A stretch of DNA of 64,000 nt from Nematostella vectensis. Its lineage: Eukaryota; Cnidaria; Anthozoa; Actiniaria; Edwardsiidae. The translations under genes and the position numbers were made by a program. The notes below the pieces were generated by a model. That model did not search any database. It saw only the letters and a list, made by a program, of their open reading frames with translations, and was not told where the DNA came from. Below are positions 1 through 12,500 of this stretch, one piece after another. The stretch spans positions 8,900,540-8,964,539 of the forward strand of contig NC_064042.1 in the NCBI RefSeq assembly GCF_932526225.1. Reading direction: 5' to 3'. Within the stretch, counting starts at the first letter, position 1; every line of letters starts with the position of its first letter.

Positions 1-1194
1 TGGCTGTCGTTTTTCTAAATGGCCTACAAAAGACTGGGGCGAGCATGCGGGAGACCTGTGATATTCTAAAACGTTAGGGACTAGGCTCCATTTCTAAGAT
101 GGCTGCCAGCAAAATCGTAGTAAACACGAATTCCTGCAAGTTTAGGTGGAAATTCTCAACTAACAAAGCTCTAGAGTGATACAAAAGCGGAAGAATGTTT
201 GAAGCGGACTCCCAAATATGGCACGTAATTCATAATAAGGAAATGGCCGAGCGAGCTAGAAAAACGACAGTTTTTAAAACAAGATTGACTGATATGCATA
301 TTATCGAGATTTCAAGTTTATGGATTTTTGTGTTTTTACGCATGCGCAGTTGTGGAACATGGACAAGACCCTTTCAAGCGGCTTCTGATGGACGTTATGA
401 ATGATTAACGGTTTCCCCGGTAACCAGTCCCCGTACCAGTCCGGACGAGCGCCCCTGTGCATGTCAAACTATCGAAAACTTATAACTCAAGAATAGAAAA
501 GATTTATTATCGCGTGGAAAAGGGACAAAAAAAGACAGGAGGGTGGTAAAGGCTTGTTTCAGAGATTTCATTCCATTCCATGTTTTATTTTACATAACTT
601 GATACTTTGAGCCGTTTTCATTTTGATTAAGGTTACGGGGTGGCTTGAAGTTAAAATTCTAACGAAAAAAATATTTTTGCATTTTTAAATTCCTTACTAC
701 ATTAACTTTATTCTAGCAAATGAAAAATGTTTGGATTTTATTATCTTCTCGAGATAAAAAGAAAAAAATCAAAAAATCTAATTTTGCTTAAAAGATTCAT
801 TGTAATCAACAAGGTGTTTTAATCCTTTAATCCTCTTATCACTTACTGGTACCCAGTGTTCCCTACATCCTGGACCTGAGGATAAAGATAATTAGCATAC
901 TGTTTATAACGTTCCCAAATATTCAACAGATGGATAGAAGAAAAAAGTCTATGTATGACTTCTATATGAAAGATACTCTCCTTGATGGCTTCTCTTTTCT
1001 TAGTTTGTCCCTACAACTCGCTTTCAGGTTGAAACATTGAGACGAATGTTTATTTACACTTTTAGGTTATCTTGTACATGTCACAAATCGCGATAAAACT
1101 TGCCCTATTTGCTCTACCGGAATCAGCCGCGCTTTTCCAGGTTTCGCGTATGCGCGGCTTTTGTTTTTCTCATTGTGAAATTAAAAACTCCCGG
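1..1194. other. No gene seen; AT-rich intergenic DNA
   Basis: No ORF here has domain character or splice-consistent structure. The short ORFs at 195-404 and 1100-1363 are low complexity, or run into the minisatellite that follows. Nothing further can be supported. Confidence 0.6.
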
Positions 1195-2299
1195 TACCGT
1201 AAATTATCTAATAAACGCCCCTATATCTGAAGTTCGCCTTATAAAATATCTAAAGAACGCCTCCTATCTAAAGAACGCCTCCTATCTAAAGAACGCCCCC
1301 TATCTAATAAACGCCCCTATATCTGAAGTACGCCTCCTATCTAATAAACGCCCCTATATCTGAAGTACGCCTCCTATCTAATAAACGCCCCTATATCTGA
1401 AGTACGCCTCCTATCTAATAAACGCCCCTATATCTGAAGTACGCCTCCGATCTAATAAACGCCCCTATATCTGAAGTACGCCTCCTATCTAATAAACGCC
1501 CCTATATCTGAAGTACGCCTCCTATCTGATAAACGCCCCTATATCTGAAGTACGCCTCCTATCTGATAAACGCCCCTATATCTGAAGTACGCCTCCTATC
1601 TGATAAACGCCCCTATATCTGAAGTACGCCTCCTATCTAATAAACGCCCCTATATCTGAAGTACGCCTCCTATCTAATAAACGCCCCTATATCTGAAGTA
1701 CGCCTCCTATCTGATAAACGCCCCTATATCTGAAGTACGCCTCCTATCTAATAAACGCCCCTATATCTGAAGTACGCCTCCTATCTAATAAACGCCCCTA
1801 TATCTGAAGTACGCCTCCTATCTAATAAACGCCCCTATATCTGAAGTACGCCTCCTATCTAATAAACGCCCCTATATCTGAAGTACGCCTCCTACCTAAT
1901 AAACGCCCATATATCTGAAGTACGCCTCCTATCTAATAAACGCCCCTATATCTGAAGTACGCCTCCTATCTAATGAACGCCGCCCCCCGTAAGCTTACAA
2001 GTTGAACGTCCCTCTCTAATAAACGCCCCTCACTATTTAACGCCCCCCCTCCTTACCCTTCCTCCCAGCTTAAAATTCTAATTTTATGTAATTAAAAATA
2101 CATAGAAATTCCGGTAATATATATGAAATTCAACTGTCTTCTTGCTTAAAACAGAGCTTGGCTTATACTGGATGAGACTTGCTAAATGTCAAGAAACGCT
2201 TGACACGCACACACTTGGGTTTGTTATATTGTTCTATTGATTCTCCCCCCCCCTCGGAATTTAATAAACGCCCGGGCGTTTATTAGATCATTTACGGTA
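1195..2299. mobile_element. TIR-bounded element containing a minisatellite
   Basis: The two ends are inverted copies of each other. The left end (1195-1220) reads TACCGTAAATTATCTAATAA and continues into ACGCCC. The right end (2274-2299) is its reverse complement over 26 bp with one mismatch. Between them lie a 37-bp minisatellite and about 300 bp of unique DNA, with no transposase ORF. This looks like a non-autonomous DNA transposon whose interior has been expanded by tandem repetition. I could not define a clean target-site duplication. The element at 15358-17270 has the same design with an unrelated sequence. Confidence 0.6.
1210..1990. repeat. 37-bp minisatellite, about 18-20 copies
   Basis: The unit contains AATAAACGCCCCTATATCTG followed by AAGTACGCCTCCTATCT, and successive copies are exactly 37 bp apart (for example GAAG at 1325 and 1362). 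Copies differ by single substitutions such as CTAAT/CTGAT. Shorter variants (TATCTAAAGAACGCC) lie at the left end. The array is inside the TIR element at 1195-2299. Confidence 0.9.
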
Positions 2300-2787
2300 G
2301 GTGCTCGGTTTTCGCCTGTTATTTGTCGGTCTGTTTATCTAGAGCTGATAGTATGACAGATAACTGAAGTACGTGTCGCACTCTCCAAGAAGTTTCAACC
2401 GAGCTTTTCTCGGCTTCGAATTCACGCGTATTTCTGAACTTAAAAGCTGTAATGTGCGTAAAGTATAAGAGCTATAACCGCACAATTTGGCAAACTAGAA
2501 GGTTTCCAATGACATCATGAGCATACTCGATTAAATGTGAAACGCGTATCGACATTTTTCCACGACACTTTGGGTTTTTTGGCGCCCCCTCCCCCCCCCC
2601 CCCCGGATTTAGCTAGCTGCTAGATTTCTTACATTACAGGCCCGTAGCCAGTATTTTGAGCGGGGGGGGGGGGAGGGTGGGGGGTTCGTTTAACCATAAA
2701 GCGGACCATTTTCTCTTAGGTAGCTCGTCCTGCCTCGTAGTGGTTCTTAATTTTTCTTAATAAGACCTTCCAGTCGAGTGTGTGTGT

Positions 2788-2837
<50 letters not shown>

Positions 2838-2994
2838 GGGGTTCTTCCGAACCCCCAGAACGAAAGGATTAAAATGCGCTTAACAATAAAAGACGTGAGG
2901 CTGCAGTGAGTGACAAACTTGAGTGCAAATTTTATTTGTTTGGATTATCAAAAGATGCTAGCTCAGTAGTCACGTTATGTTATGCTGAATGTAC
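2300..2994. other. Intergenic: homopolymer-rich repeats and 3' flank of FG-GAP gene A
   Basis: This stretch holds a (TG)n run followed by an uninterrupted G tract of more than 30 bases near 2803-2836. It also holds a repeat end resembling CCGTAGCCAG near 2643. A minus-strand AATAAA signal (plus-strand TTTATT, 2931-2936) lies about 60 bp beyond the stop codon of the FG-GAP gene. No coding sequence was seen. Confidence 0.6.
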
Positions 2995-5900
2995 TCAGAT
3001 CTGGTGTCGGTTGAACGAGATCCACTTCTTGCCCGAGTGGGGTTCGTGGCACAAAATATCATCTTTGCCGTCGCCGTTGAAATCACCAGAGTAAACCTCC
3101 CCGGTCATCCCACACCACTTGAAGTTCGTCCAGTCAGTCCCCGTGAACAAGTTATGGACTGTTGGTAGGGAATAAACAAGAAATTAACTATAAGCAACCG
3201 AGCTTAGGACAAACACAAGGGACCTCTAAATACTGTATTTTAATGATAACACCACGCGTGTTCTGGTGTTTGGGGGTGGGGGATCTACATTGTTTATTAA
3301 TCAACATTATAAGGTCTAGCACCCAATCTAAAATCCACAGTGGCCCACTGAAGATTGTAGAGAAGAAAGACCACACCCTTGGCCGTCTCAGGAGTGTTGC
3401 TAACCCCTCCCCCCCTCCCCCACCATTACCACAAAGCGGTATTTTCTCATTAAAAAATCCTTACTTCATATGAAGAAAACGTTGTCGTTTTTGGTACCTC
3501 TCAGATCCTGGCTATCCGTCCCCCCCCTTCTCCTCTTCACGATTGGACGAGAAAGACGGAAAGAACCCCTAAGACCCGGTAGCATTCTTACCGTCATGCC
3601 TTGCGAGGGCGATCCAGTTCATGCCTGAATGTGATTGGTGGCAGAACAGATCTGCGCGCGCATCATCATTGAATCGGCCCGTCATGAGAAAGGCGTTCTT
3701 GCCGACGCACCAATTCATTCCCTTCTGCCAAGAGGTGGCTGCAAATATTTACAGTTATCGATCACTGTTATATTGAGTCATTTAAATAAAACCAAACAAA
3801 TATTTTGTAGTATTACCGTCACAGAATCTCGGAATTTTAAAAAATGCCTTTTTAAACTTTTTCCGCCAAAACAGGAAATACCCTCGATTCAATCTCGGCC
3901 AAGAAAATGAGCGTCATCTTTCAAAGTTCTGTTGAAAATCCAAATTTTAACCTTATTCAATTCCCTTTTCAGAATTTGAAAGTTTATCTATGCTTTTTGG
4001 GGCTAGATTGCTGCAAGATTTTAATAATTTTAAGACTTTCAACAGACACAATCAGCCAACAAAAGGAGTAAGCGATTTTATGAGGGGTAAACAAATCATA
4101 AATGGAAAAGGGCATCTGCAGTGACTATATTTAGTTCTGATAACTGAGTGTGAATGATCGGGGAAGTTGCGTACTTGTGAATTGTCCGTGACAGTTGGCC
4201 AAGGCCACCCACTTGTAGCCGTTGGCATCATGGCACAGAAGATCATCTCTGCCATCGCCATTAATGTCAGCGATCAAGAGCTGGGATCCCTGGTGGTAGC
4301 ACCAACCCATCGCCTTGTGCCAGTCAATTTTATTATTGAATCCACCATTAGACTGGGCGTAGGAGATCCACTTGTTACCACTGTGGTCATGGCAGAGGAT
4401 ATCTGAGCGTCCATCGCCGTTGAAGTCTCCGATGTGAAGCTCACTTCCCTGGTGCCCACAGAACCACTTGGCGCGGTTCCATGAGCTTCCGGTGAAAGAA
4501 CCACCCGAGGTAGCAAGACTGGTCCACACACTACCTGCGTAGACAGGGCAAAAAATGGCATGAGATTTTCCAATTCTCAATATATAAGCTCAAGATTCCG
4601 TATACAAGGAGTTCCTTTCACTAAATTCTTAATTCCACATTTTAAAGACGTTGAGAAGAAATGAAATTTAGATATTAGCGAGCAAAGTTGGCTTAATGTC
4701 TGATCAGAGCCCGACTTCTCCCTAAAACGAGAAGAATTCATACTTTGAACATTTGAAAATAGCACTTCAAGCCTCATATCTCGAAAACGAAGCCGTTAGA
4801 GAGAAACACTTTTTGATATGCTGGTTAACATGACATAAGGAACCTCTATGCAAAAATTCAAGCTTTTTTTGTTCTGTCCCCTGCGTATTATTAAAAATAA
4901 AAAATAAAAATACAAAGATGATAAGACGACGACAGCGCACAAGTTGATATGGCGGAAAACATGACATTACGCTAAAAATAAGATCATTTCACATCAAATA
5001 AGGCGGAAAATGTCTCTAAAGTACTCAGTGAGTAATAGCCCAATTGATGCGACTTCTTGTAAAGTGTCATTGGAATTAGAGCTTTTTACCCGGCTGAGCT
5101 GATACATAGCGCAAGGATAATCAAGGAAAAAAAAAATTTTAAAAAGCCAAAATCTAGGTATGTTCTGTCGGCCTCTGGTTATTTGTGTTTTGAAAAGCGA
5201 AAATCAGTCCGGGATACAAGGAGCTGATGGCCATTGTTAGAAATTGTGTCTTCTTTCTCTATCTCACATCAGAAATGCGAATGTTTTAGGTTTTTCCGTC
5301 ATGTCGCACAAGTTAGCTTTATCCTGATTGTCCGCTAAATTGTCTCTTTTATGTGTAATCTATTCGAGATTTCCTAAGAAATTGCATATTCTGGTTGACA
5401 TCCGGCCCCCTTTGGAACTTTCTTTTCGTGACGCACAAAAAATAAAAAACGTTCCTAACAAACGCGTTCCCAGTCGTTGGGAACGTTAGGAATGTAAGAA
5501 ATAAAAACCTGTTTAAGGCACCCAGGATTAAAGTACTTCAGCTTCTCCTAATGTCGCACAGGTACACACACACAAAGACACAAAACTATATTCTGTTTCT
5601 TCTTACAAACGCGCGCATTCTCACCGACATGATCATGGCACAGAATGTCAGATCTCCCGTCGCCATTGAAGTCGCCGGTGTAGAGCTTCGATCCCGGATG
5701 TCCACACCATTTGAAGTTCTTGTTGTGCCACGAGGTCTTGGTAAAGTGTCCATTGCCGTCGGCGAGTGAGACCCAGATGCTTCCGCTATGATCATGACAC
5801 ATCATGTCTGATCTGCCATCGCCGTTGAAGTCCCCGATGTGTAGCCTACTGCCCCCATGCACGCACCAGCCCATTGCGCGGTAGTAATCGCTCTTCAGGA

Positions 5901-6528
5901 AAAACTTGCCTGTGGTATACAGAAAGAAGTCATCTTCAGTCTTGGCTAAAAGTGATCAACCCTTCAATCTTCAGTCTTAGGTCAAAGTGATCAACCCTTC
6001 CATCTTTAGTCTTAGCTGAAAGTGATCAACCCTTACATGTCTTAGCTCAAAGTGATCAACCCTTCCATCTTCACTCTTAGGTCAAAGTGATCAACCCTTC
6101 CATTTTCAGTCTTAGCTCAAAGTGATCAACCCTTCCATCTCCTCCAGCCTTAGCTCAAAGTGATCAATCAGTCAAAACTTTCTCTTGGTTAATGGATACA
6201 CAAAAATGAGCTTGTATCGAATAAACACTAGTTATTTTCAGCTAAGACTGAAGATGGAAGGTTTGATCACTTTCAGCCAAGACTGAAGGGTTGATCACTT
6301 TGACCTAAGATTGAAGATGGAAGGGTTGATCACTTTGAGCTAAGACATGTAAGGGTTGATCACTTTCAGCTAAGACTGAAGATGGAAGGGTTGATCACTT
6401 TCAGCTAAGACTGAAGATGGAAGGGCTGGATCACTTTTTACCTAAGACAGGAGGTTTAATAATTGAGACTCACCTCCTCCGAGCACGGAGCCGATGCCAA
6501 ATACCGCCAAAAGTATGAAGACCTTCAT
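2995..6528 (-). CDS. Secreted FG-GAP/VCBS-like repeat protein, copy A
   Basis: Function unknown; the sequence predicts a secreted, calcium-binding, lectin-like repeat protein of 336 aa. Coding exons in order are 6474-6528, 5625-5909, 4175-4534, 3592-3738 and 2995-3158. All have GT-AG borders and all introns are phase 1; the exons total 1011 nt. Exon 1 encodes little but a signal peptide (MKVFILLAVFGIGSVLGG). The mature part is six tandem units of about 50 aa. Each has a WC near its start, a DFNGDGRSD-type DxNxDGxxD calcium loop, an LCHD or similar Cys-His, and a WVSxA strand. In unit 5 the loop is degraded (RFNDDARAD). The protein ends CHEPHSGKKWISFNRHQI. A poly(A) signal lies about 60 bp after the stop. 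The paralogue at 9513-12761 has the same exon plan. The family call rests on the repeat pattern, not on a search. Confidence 0.88.
4550..4895 (-). repeat. Dispersed repeat, second copy at 58.9 kb
   Basis: The reverse complement of this stretch matches 58906-59214 over roughly 300 bp with scattered changes. Shared landmarks include GAATTTTTGCATAGAGGTTC, CTTATGTCATGTTAACCA and CCAACTTTGCTCGCTAATAT. A short fragment (GGAACCTCTATGCAAAATATG) recurs near 32690. No coding potential or terminal repeats were recognised, so the class is unknown. It sits in intron 2 of FG-GAP copy A, close to the exon 3 acceptor. Confidence 0.8.
5940..6450. repeat. Large palindrome made of a ~40-bp tandem repeat
   Basis: The left arm (about 5940-6170) is a tandem array of a unit like CTTAGCTCAAAGTGATCAAC followed by CCTTCCATCTTCAGT. 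The right arm (about 6236-6450) carries the same units in the opposite orientation. A variant unit marks true mirror symmetry: CTTACATGTCTTAGCTC on the left near 6031 and GAGCTAAGACATGTAAG on the right near 6338. The spacer is about 65 bp. The whole lies in intron 1 of FG-GAP copy A, and the paralogous intron of copy B lacks it. Confidence 0.85.
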
Positions 6529-9512
6529 GCTGAAATTTACAAAATCAAAGAATTTTTCACTTAAAACTTTTCTAATGTAAATTAAGAGAAATACTGTTAA
6601 ATATTTCGCCAATATTTCCTTCCCTGTTTCCCGAGCGAAACGGTGTGCGAAAGCCCTTTTAGAAGTAGATAAGTGACAGGCCAATGATGGAATTGTGCGT
6701 ATAGGGGGAATAACCAAAAGTATGGACGCATTGCGAAGCCAGGTTTCTAGTTTTACCTTATTTGCCGGTGAGGATAGTTAGAAGTGACGAGTTTGCCTTT
6801 CTTACTCACATATATATATACAGTTATTAATCTGAAATGTTATTTGTTAACTTCTTATTAAATGTTTACCTAATTATGACCAATCAATAACATCTGTCTA
6901 GTTATTTGTTAACATCTAATAAAATTTTATTTAATTATGATCAATACAAAAGTCGAATGGTTATTTGTTAACATCTTATGAAATGTTTATCTAATTATGA
7001 CTAATCAATGATTAACAATTATGTGCCAAATGGATAACGTTGAATAGTCCCTTTTGAAGTTCACGCCATGTATATACTGACAGCTGTCCAGTTATTTTTG
7101 TTAATCTTTTATAAAAAGTTTATCTACAATGTGCGAAAAGCCGAATATTCAAGAAATTTAAAGTATGGCATACTTTTAATTCTAAAGTATTCAAGGCGAA
7201 TGCGACACTTGACGTCAACCTAAAGAATTCATTCTGAACTCGGTCGAATATGTGACGTATCACGCTACTCTAGAGTTTTCAATGCTGGTATCCTACACGT
7301 CTCAAATCATTTAAAGCCGCATTGTCACCAGTTTACTTTCGGAGGTCCGACAGAAACCTCAACCGTTAAAAGACAAAAGAATCTATTAAAATCCGAGATA
7401 TTTAACAGGCCATCGATCACATCCTCAAAGAAACTTCTAATAAACACAATGCTTTCAATATTTTAAAATATTTTTCGCGTTTTCCGTTAAAAATCATAGG
7501 AGATTGTTACGTAATCGACAGGAAGTAAACTGGTGACAATGCGGCTTTAAGCAGGTGCAGTAAGGGGATCCAGGCACGTTTCACGAGTTTCATAACTTTG
7601 GAGATCACGTTTCACGATAAACTGATAAACTGACGACAAGGATCAATCTTTACTCGGAAATCAAGATTCACGATTTTTAAAGAGCATAGACCACGATTCA
7701 CGCTGATCAAATTTCGCCATTAACCAATCACGGCGGAGGTAGCAATCACAAATCACGGTTAACAATTTGTCCTTCTCACGATTCATGATACACAAAAAAG
7801 GCCGTTCACGGATCACGAAAATAACCCTTACCGCCCCATGTTCAAGAGTATTCCATGACATACGATGTATGATGGTCGAATAGAATAAAAAATCTACACT
7901 TGAGTTTATTTTGAAAAAATGGAAACGTATAAATAGTAGGTATTACTATTTTGATACTTTGGAAACGTGAAATTCCATGTCCACTCTGGAGTTTTCAATG
8001 CTGGTATACTTCACGTCTTAATGCTTAAATTATTCAGCTTATATGTTGTATTTGTTAACCTTTTACCAAATGTTTATTAATAACGATCAAACGATACACC
8101 GATATGTTAACACCTAATAAAATGTTTATCTTATTGTGGCCAATCAATTTTTATTTAAACATGCATGCCCAATTTGGAAAATAAGTTTAACTTAGGGTCG
8201 GTAGTATTTTTATTATTAAAAATACTGTACATGCTACACGAGGCAAAATGTTCCTCAGATAAAACAGCGGCGTAGCCAGGATTTTTAACAGGATATATAT
8301 ATATATATGGATATATAATATATATGGGCAGAGGGAGTCTCATGTGAAATGATATAATTTTGTAACCATTTGAGAAATGCACGTGCATACACAAGCACCC
8401 CTTCACGAAAAATGGCATATTTCGTCGTTTGAATATGTTCTCATACCCAAAATATTCAGTTTAAAAGTTGCTGGGGGAAAATATTCGTTCTTTTTCCCAG
8501 GAGGGACGAATTTTCTGTTTTTTTTTTTTTTTTTACCAGTCAGCTTTAGCACATTAATAATTGCCCGTATAACCGATCGAAACGATTTTTTTCCCCAAGC
8601 GTCCGCTCCAGCTCCCCCTAAAAATATTCCCAGCACAACTAGTTCGACTCCACATATTTGAGAGCAGTACCATTCCGGACGATTTTTTTCCCAACAACCG
8701 AGGGGTCTGACATCTTCCCAGCCAGCAAAAAAAAAAAAAAAAGAAAACGGGCTGCGAGACAGATCCGTTTTGTGCCCTTGTAAATGGCTCCTGGAGCAAG
8801 CCAAAGTTCTGACAAATGCCGCGAAATTTTCAAAGAAGTGATGGACACAACCTGTCTTCTATAGAGCTAATTGGAAATAGTTTTTAAGGCCTCTCGCGGG
8901 TAATTGTTTAAAAAAATCCTTTAACTTGAAACTTGTTTAGTATCCCCTTCAAAGCGTGCGATCGATCTGAGCTCTGGCGAATAAAATCACCAATGCGATG
9001 CACGTGCATATGAAATCGCAGTTTAGGGGGTTTGGTATTAAATCTAAAAAAAACTGTAGTTGCAAACCACTCCATTTTGCGTATATGAGGTCAGTTCCAC
9101 TTGATTTCTAAGCGGACTACCGAATCGATTCCTTGGAAATAATCGAAGAGTAAGTTGGCAATGAAAACTGGCACTCCATGTCCAAGGAATCGATTTGGTG
9201 GTCCTTTTGTTACTTTAGAAAATAATATTGTCATTTACAGTTATTTATACTTAGCATCCGAAGCTTAAAAATGATTTTTCAGAAAAGTGAACAGAATCAG
9301 AGCAAAGCTTTTTAGAAGGTGTTGTTGGTGTTTAGGGGGGAGGTGGGGGGTTGTAGATAAGACTTCCCCTTGAATGGGAGGTTCAATGGGCAGGGAAAGC
9401 TATCATACTTTCATTTGCTTGGAAAAATACGAAGTCAAGCTGTGAATTATCTATGTTTATTTGCATCTTATTCAACTTTTCACAAATTACATATATGAAA
9501 AAGCTTCTTTGA
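6529..9512. other. Intergenic between the FG-GAP paralogues; repeats only
   Basis: This region includes a MITE (7312-7549) and a degenerate stretch at about 7580-7860 rich in the words TCACGATTCACG and TCACGTTTCACG. It also has a hAT-like end (CAGCGGCGTAGCCAGGATTT) near 8267 followed by an (AT)n run, and a local inverted repeat around AATCGATTCCTTGGA (9120-9200). The ORFs at 8155-8848 are in low-complexity DNA and show no domain. A minus-strand AATAAA (TTTATT at 9456-9461) lies about 52 bp past the stop of copy B. Confidence 0.6.
7312..7549. mobile_element. MITE, AAGCCGCATTGTCACC family, copy 1
   Basis: The element has terminal inverted repeats of about 27 bp, beginning TAAAGCCGCATTGTCACCAG and ending with the reverse complement (CTGGTGACAATGCGGCTTTA). 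It is about 240 bp long with no ORF. Related copies lie at 19141-19392, 25524-25762 and, truncated, 54829-54980. Flanking bases would fit a TA or TTAA target, but the copies do not agree well enough to decide. Confidence 0.88.
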
Positions 9513-12500
9513 TCAGATCTGGTGTCGGTTGAACGAGATCCACTTTTTGCCAGAGTGGGGTTCGTGGCATAAAAGATCATCTTTGCCGTCGCCGTTAAAA
9601 TCACCGGGGTAAATCTCCCCGGTCATCCCACACCACTTGAAGTTCGTCCAGTCAGTCCCCGTGAACAGATGGCGTGCTGTAGGAAAAATATGAATATTGA
9701 TAAATAACTACGTAATGTATTTAAGGGACTTGGATCCCAGATTGTTTCTGTAAGCCCGCAATATATCCTAATCACAGTAATATAACCAAAATGAGTATTG
9801 TATGTTTCGCGCCTATTTACCGTCATGCCTTGCGAGAGCGATCCAGTTCATGGCTGAATGTGATTGGTGGCAGAACAGATCTGCGCGCGCATCATCATTG
9901 AATCGGCCCGTCATGAGAAAGGCGTTCTTGCCAACGCACCAATTCATTCCCTTCTGCCAAGAGGTGGCTGCAAATATTTACAGTTAGAAATCTATATCGA
10001 AAACCCTGTCTTTGGATACTTTATATATATTCAATATTTCTTTAAAAAGTTTATGAGTTTATGAGGTCAGCACAGACGGGACCAGGTTCCATGCGACGTT
10101 CTGCCCCTAGAGATAAAATTATTATAAAAACCATAATGGAAGTAGATAATAATGTACAAACAATCCACAACAACGGACAATAGACAGGTGCATAGGAAAT
10201 ACTAGTTCCCTATTCCCTGGATAACAAAATCTTTTTATTTTGAATAAAGATTCATTTAAAAGAAATGGAATTCATTATTTTTTTTCGTCTTCGTGTTTCT
10301 AGAAAATTTCATTTTGAGAAATAAAAACTACATCCATACATACCCACTGAAAGCTTTGAGATGTTTGAGAGACAAAGAATGATACATTTTGCTATATCAG
10401 TTGTCTATCAAGTACCATTATACCTAAAAGCTCAACTCTCTTTTTCTCTATAGGTTATGATATCCTGGGTATTGTCCATAAAATACTAACATTTTTCCGG
10501 GGATTTTTTTAATGGGGACTGGGTGGGTACCACTTACTGTATTAATGGCAGTATTCATTTTGCACGTTATGGGGCATTTTTATATCTTAAAAGTGCATTA
10601 TTTAAGTGGTGCCTAAGGAATGTGTAAGAGTTTTCTTGATTTAGATCTTTATATATATATATATATATATGTATTCATGTTTGTATACCCCGCTCTGAAT
10701 ATTTAGCTGTCTTACATGTGAATTCACCATCGCAGTCTGCAAACGCAACCCACTTGTATCCGCTCGCCGTATCGTGACACATCATATCATCTCGCCCGTC
10801 GCCGTTAAAGTCTGCGATGTGGAGCTGTGACGTGGCATGCGCACACCAATTCATGTCTTTTGACCAGGAAAGAGTGCCGACAAACCCGCCATCCTTCTGC
10901 GCAAAGGAAACCCACTTGAACCCGGTGAAGTCATGGCACAGGGTATCGGTCCGTCCGTCGCCGTTAAAGTCGCCCACGAAAAGTTGACTGCCCTTGTGGT
11001 CGCACTTGAAGTTGGGTCTGTGCCATGCGTTGCCTGTGAAGGACCCGGATCTGGTGGCGAGTGCTGTCCACATACTGCCTGTTACGTGAAAAATAGGGAC
11101 TTTAAGCAACGACGACGGCAACGCAAAAGGCAACGGCAGAAAACAATTGAAAATTAAAAGTCAGACGTGAAATGCACTCTGAAATAGATTCTGTCTGATA
11201 CATTTCACCCGTTGTCCTTCAAACGACAAGGTGAAAACTCAAACTCCAAATATATCACGGTCTAGCGAGGACGGGAACGTGTGCGCTGAAAACTAGACTA
11301 CTGTTTGCTATGTTAAAATAAGGCTCTAAGGCTTATTCATACTTCTTTTGGATCGTATCTAGTAAAATTGAGCGCTTAGCATGAGGCATTTTTGGGGTCA
11401 CTTTTTTTCCTGTTCCTGTTGTCGTCGTTCGCGCTGCAGTGTTGCTGAAGTCCCCTATATTGTTGATGTGTGGCCATAATCAAATAATTGGGCTATGCAC
11501 ACGACGAATAAAGCTTGCTGTGGGTATACGAGGATTGAAGAAAACTAATTTACATGGTTGTTAGCCTTAAGATGATGTAAACATCTCAATAAATATTGTT
11601 ATGGACCAAAAAAATTTCTGGAATTGCTTTGGGGAGCTTATTGTATGAACTCGTGAGGGGGTGACATCTAAGCTATGGCAAGTGCTTATGTACTTTGATT
11701 GTTAGAGATGCTCATGGGTAATTGCTGGTATACCGTTGACTTTCGATCGCTCAAAACTTGATTTCTCGAACTCTCAAAAACTCAAAACCCTTTTAAGGGT
11801 TCGAACCCTCGATTACTCTTAACCCTTAATGACTCGAAGTTCCAATTACTTATAACCCTTGATAACTCAAAATCCCGATCACTCAGAACCCTTGATAACT
11901 CAAAATCCCGATCTGATCACTCAGAATCTCCCGTGTACCATCATGTATTATTGTAGTTTCTCGCGTACCAAGACACGGGCTGTTAGATTTTTTTCTCCCT
12001 TGTTTTTGTCAACGGGCGTCACCTTTCTTATCGTGGCACAGAATGTCAGATCTCCCGTCGCCGTTGAAGTCGCCGGTGTAAAGCTTCGATCCCGGATGTC
12101 CACACCACTTGAAGTTCTTGTTGTGCCACGAGGTCTTGGTAAAGTGTCCGTTGCCGTCGGCGAGTGAGACCCAGATGCTTCCGCTATGATCATGACACAT
12201 CATGTCTGACCTGCCATCGCCGTTGAAGTCCCCGATGTGTATCTTACTGCCCCCATGCGTGCACCAGCCCATCGCTCTGTAATAATCGGTCTTTAGAAAA
12301 AACTTGCCTGGAAAAAAAGGGAAAAAATATGCATTTTTTTTAAGCTTGAGCAATATCATGGAGCCGTTCTTATTGTGAAGAATATGCTTTTTAAGAATCA
12401 TTCGTCACTTTTTAGCACAATTTTAGATAGACCAGGGCCGTAGCATGGGGTGCAGCACTAGGGTCAAATGTCCCCCCAATATTTTCAAACATTTTGAGAA

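Noticed and set aside
1195-1990. CRISPR-like spaced repeats
   Set aside because: Repeats are contiguous with no unique spacers and the DNA is eukaryotic; it is an ordinary minisatellite.
3188-3910. ORFs around 3188-3473 and 3635-3910 as separate genes
   Set aside because: They are antisense to, or within introns of, the FG-GAP gene whose exons are phase-verified on the minus strand.
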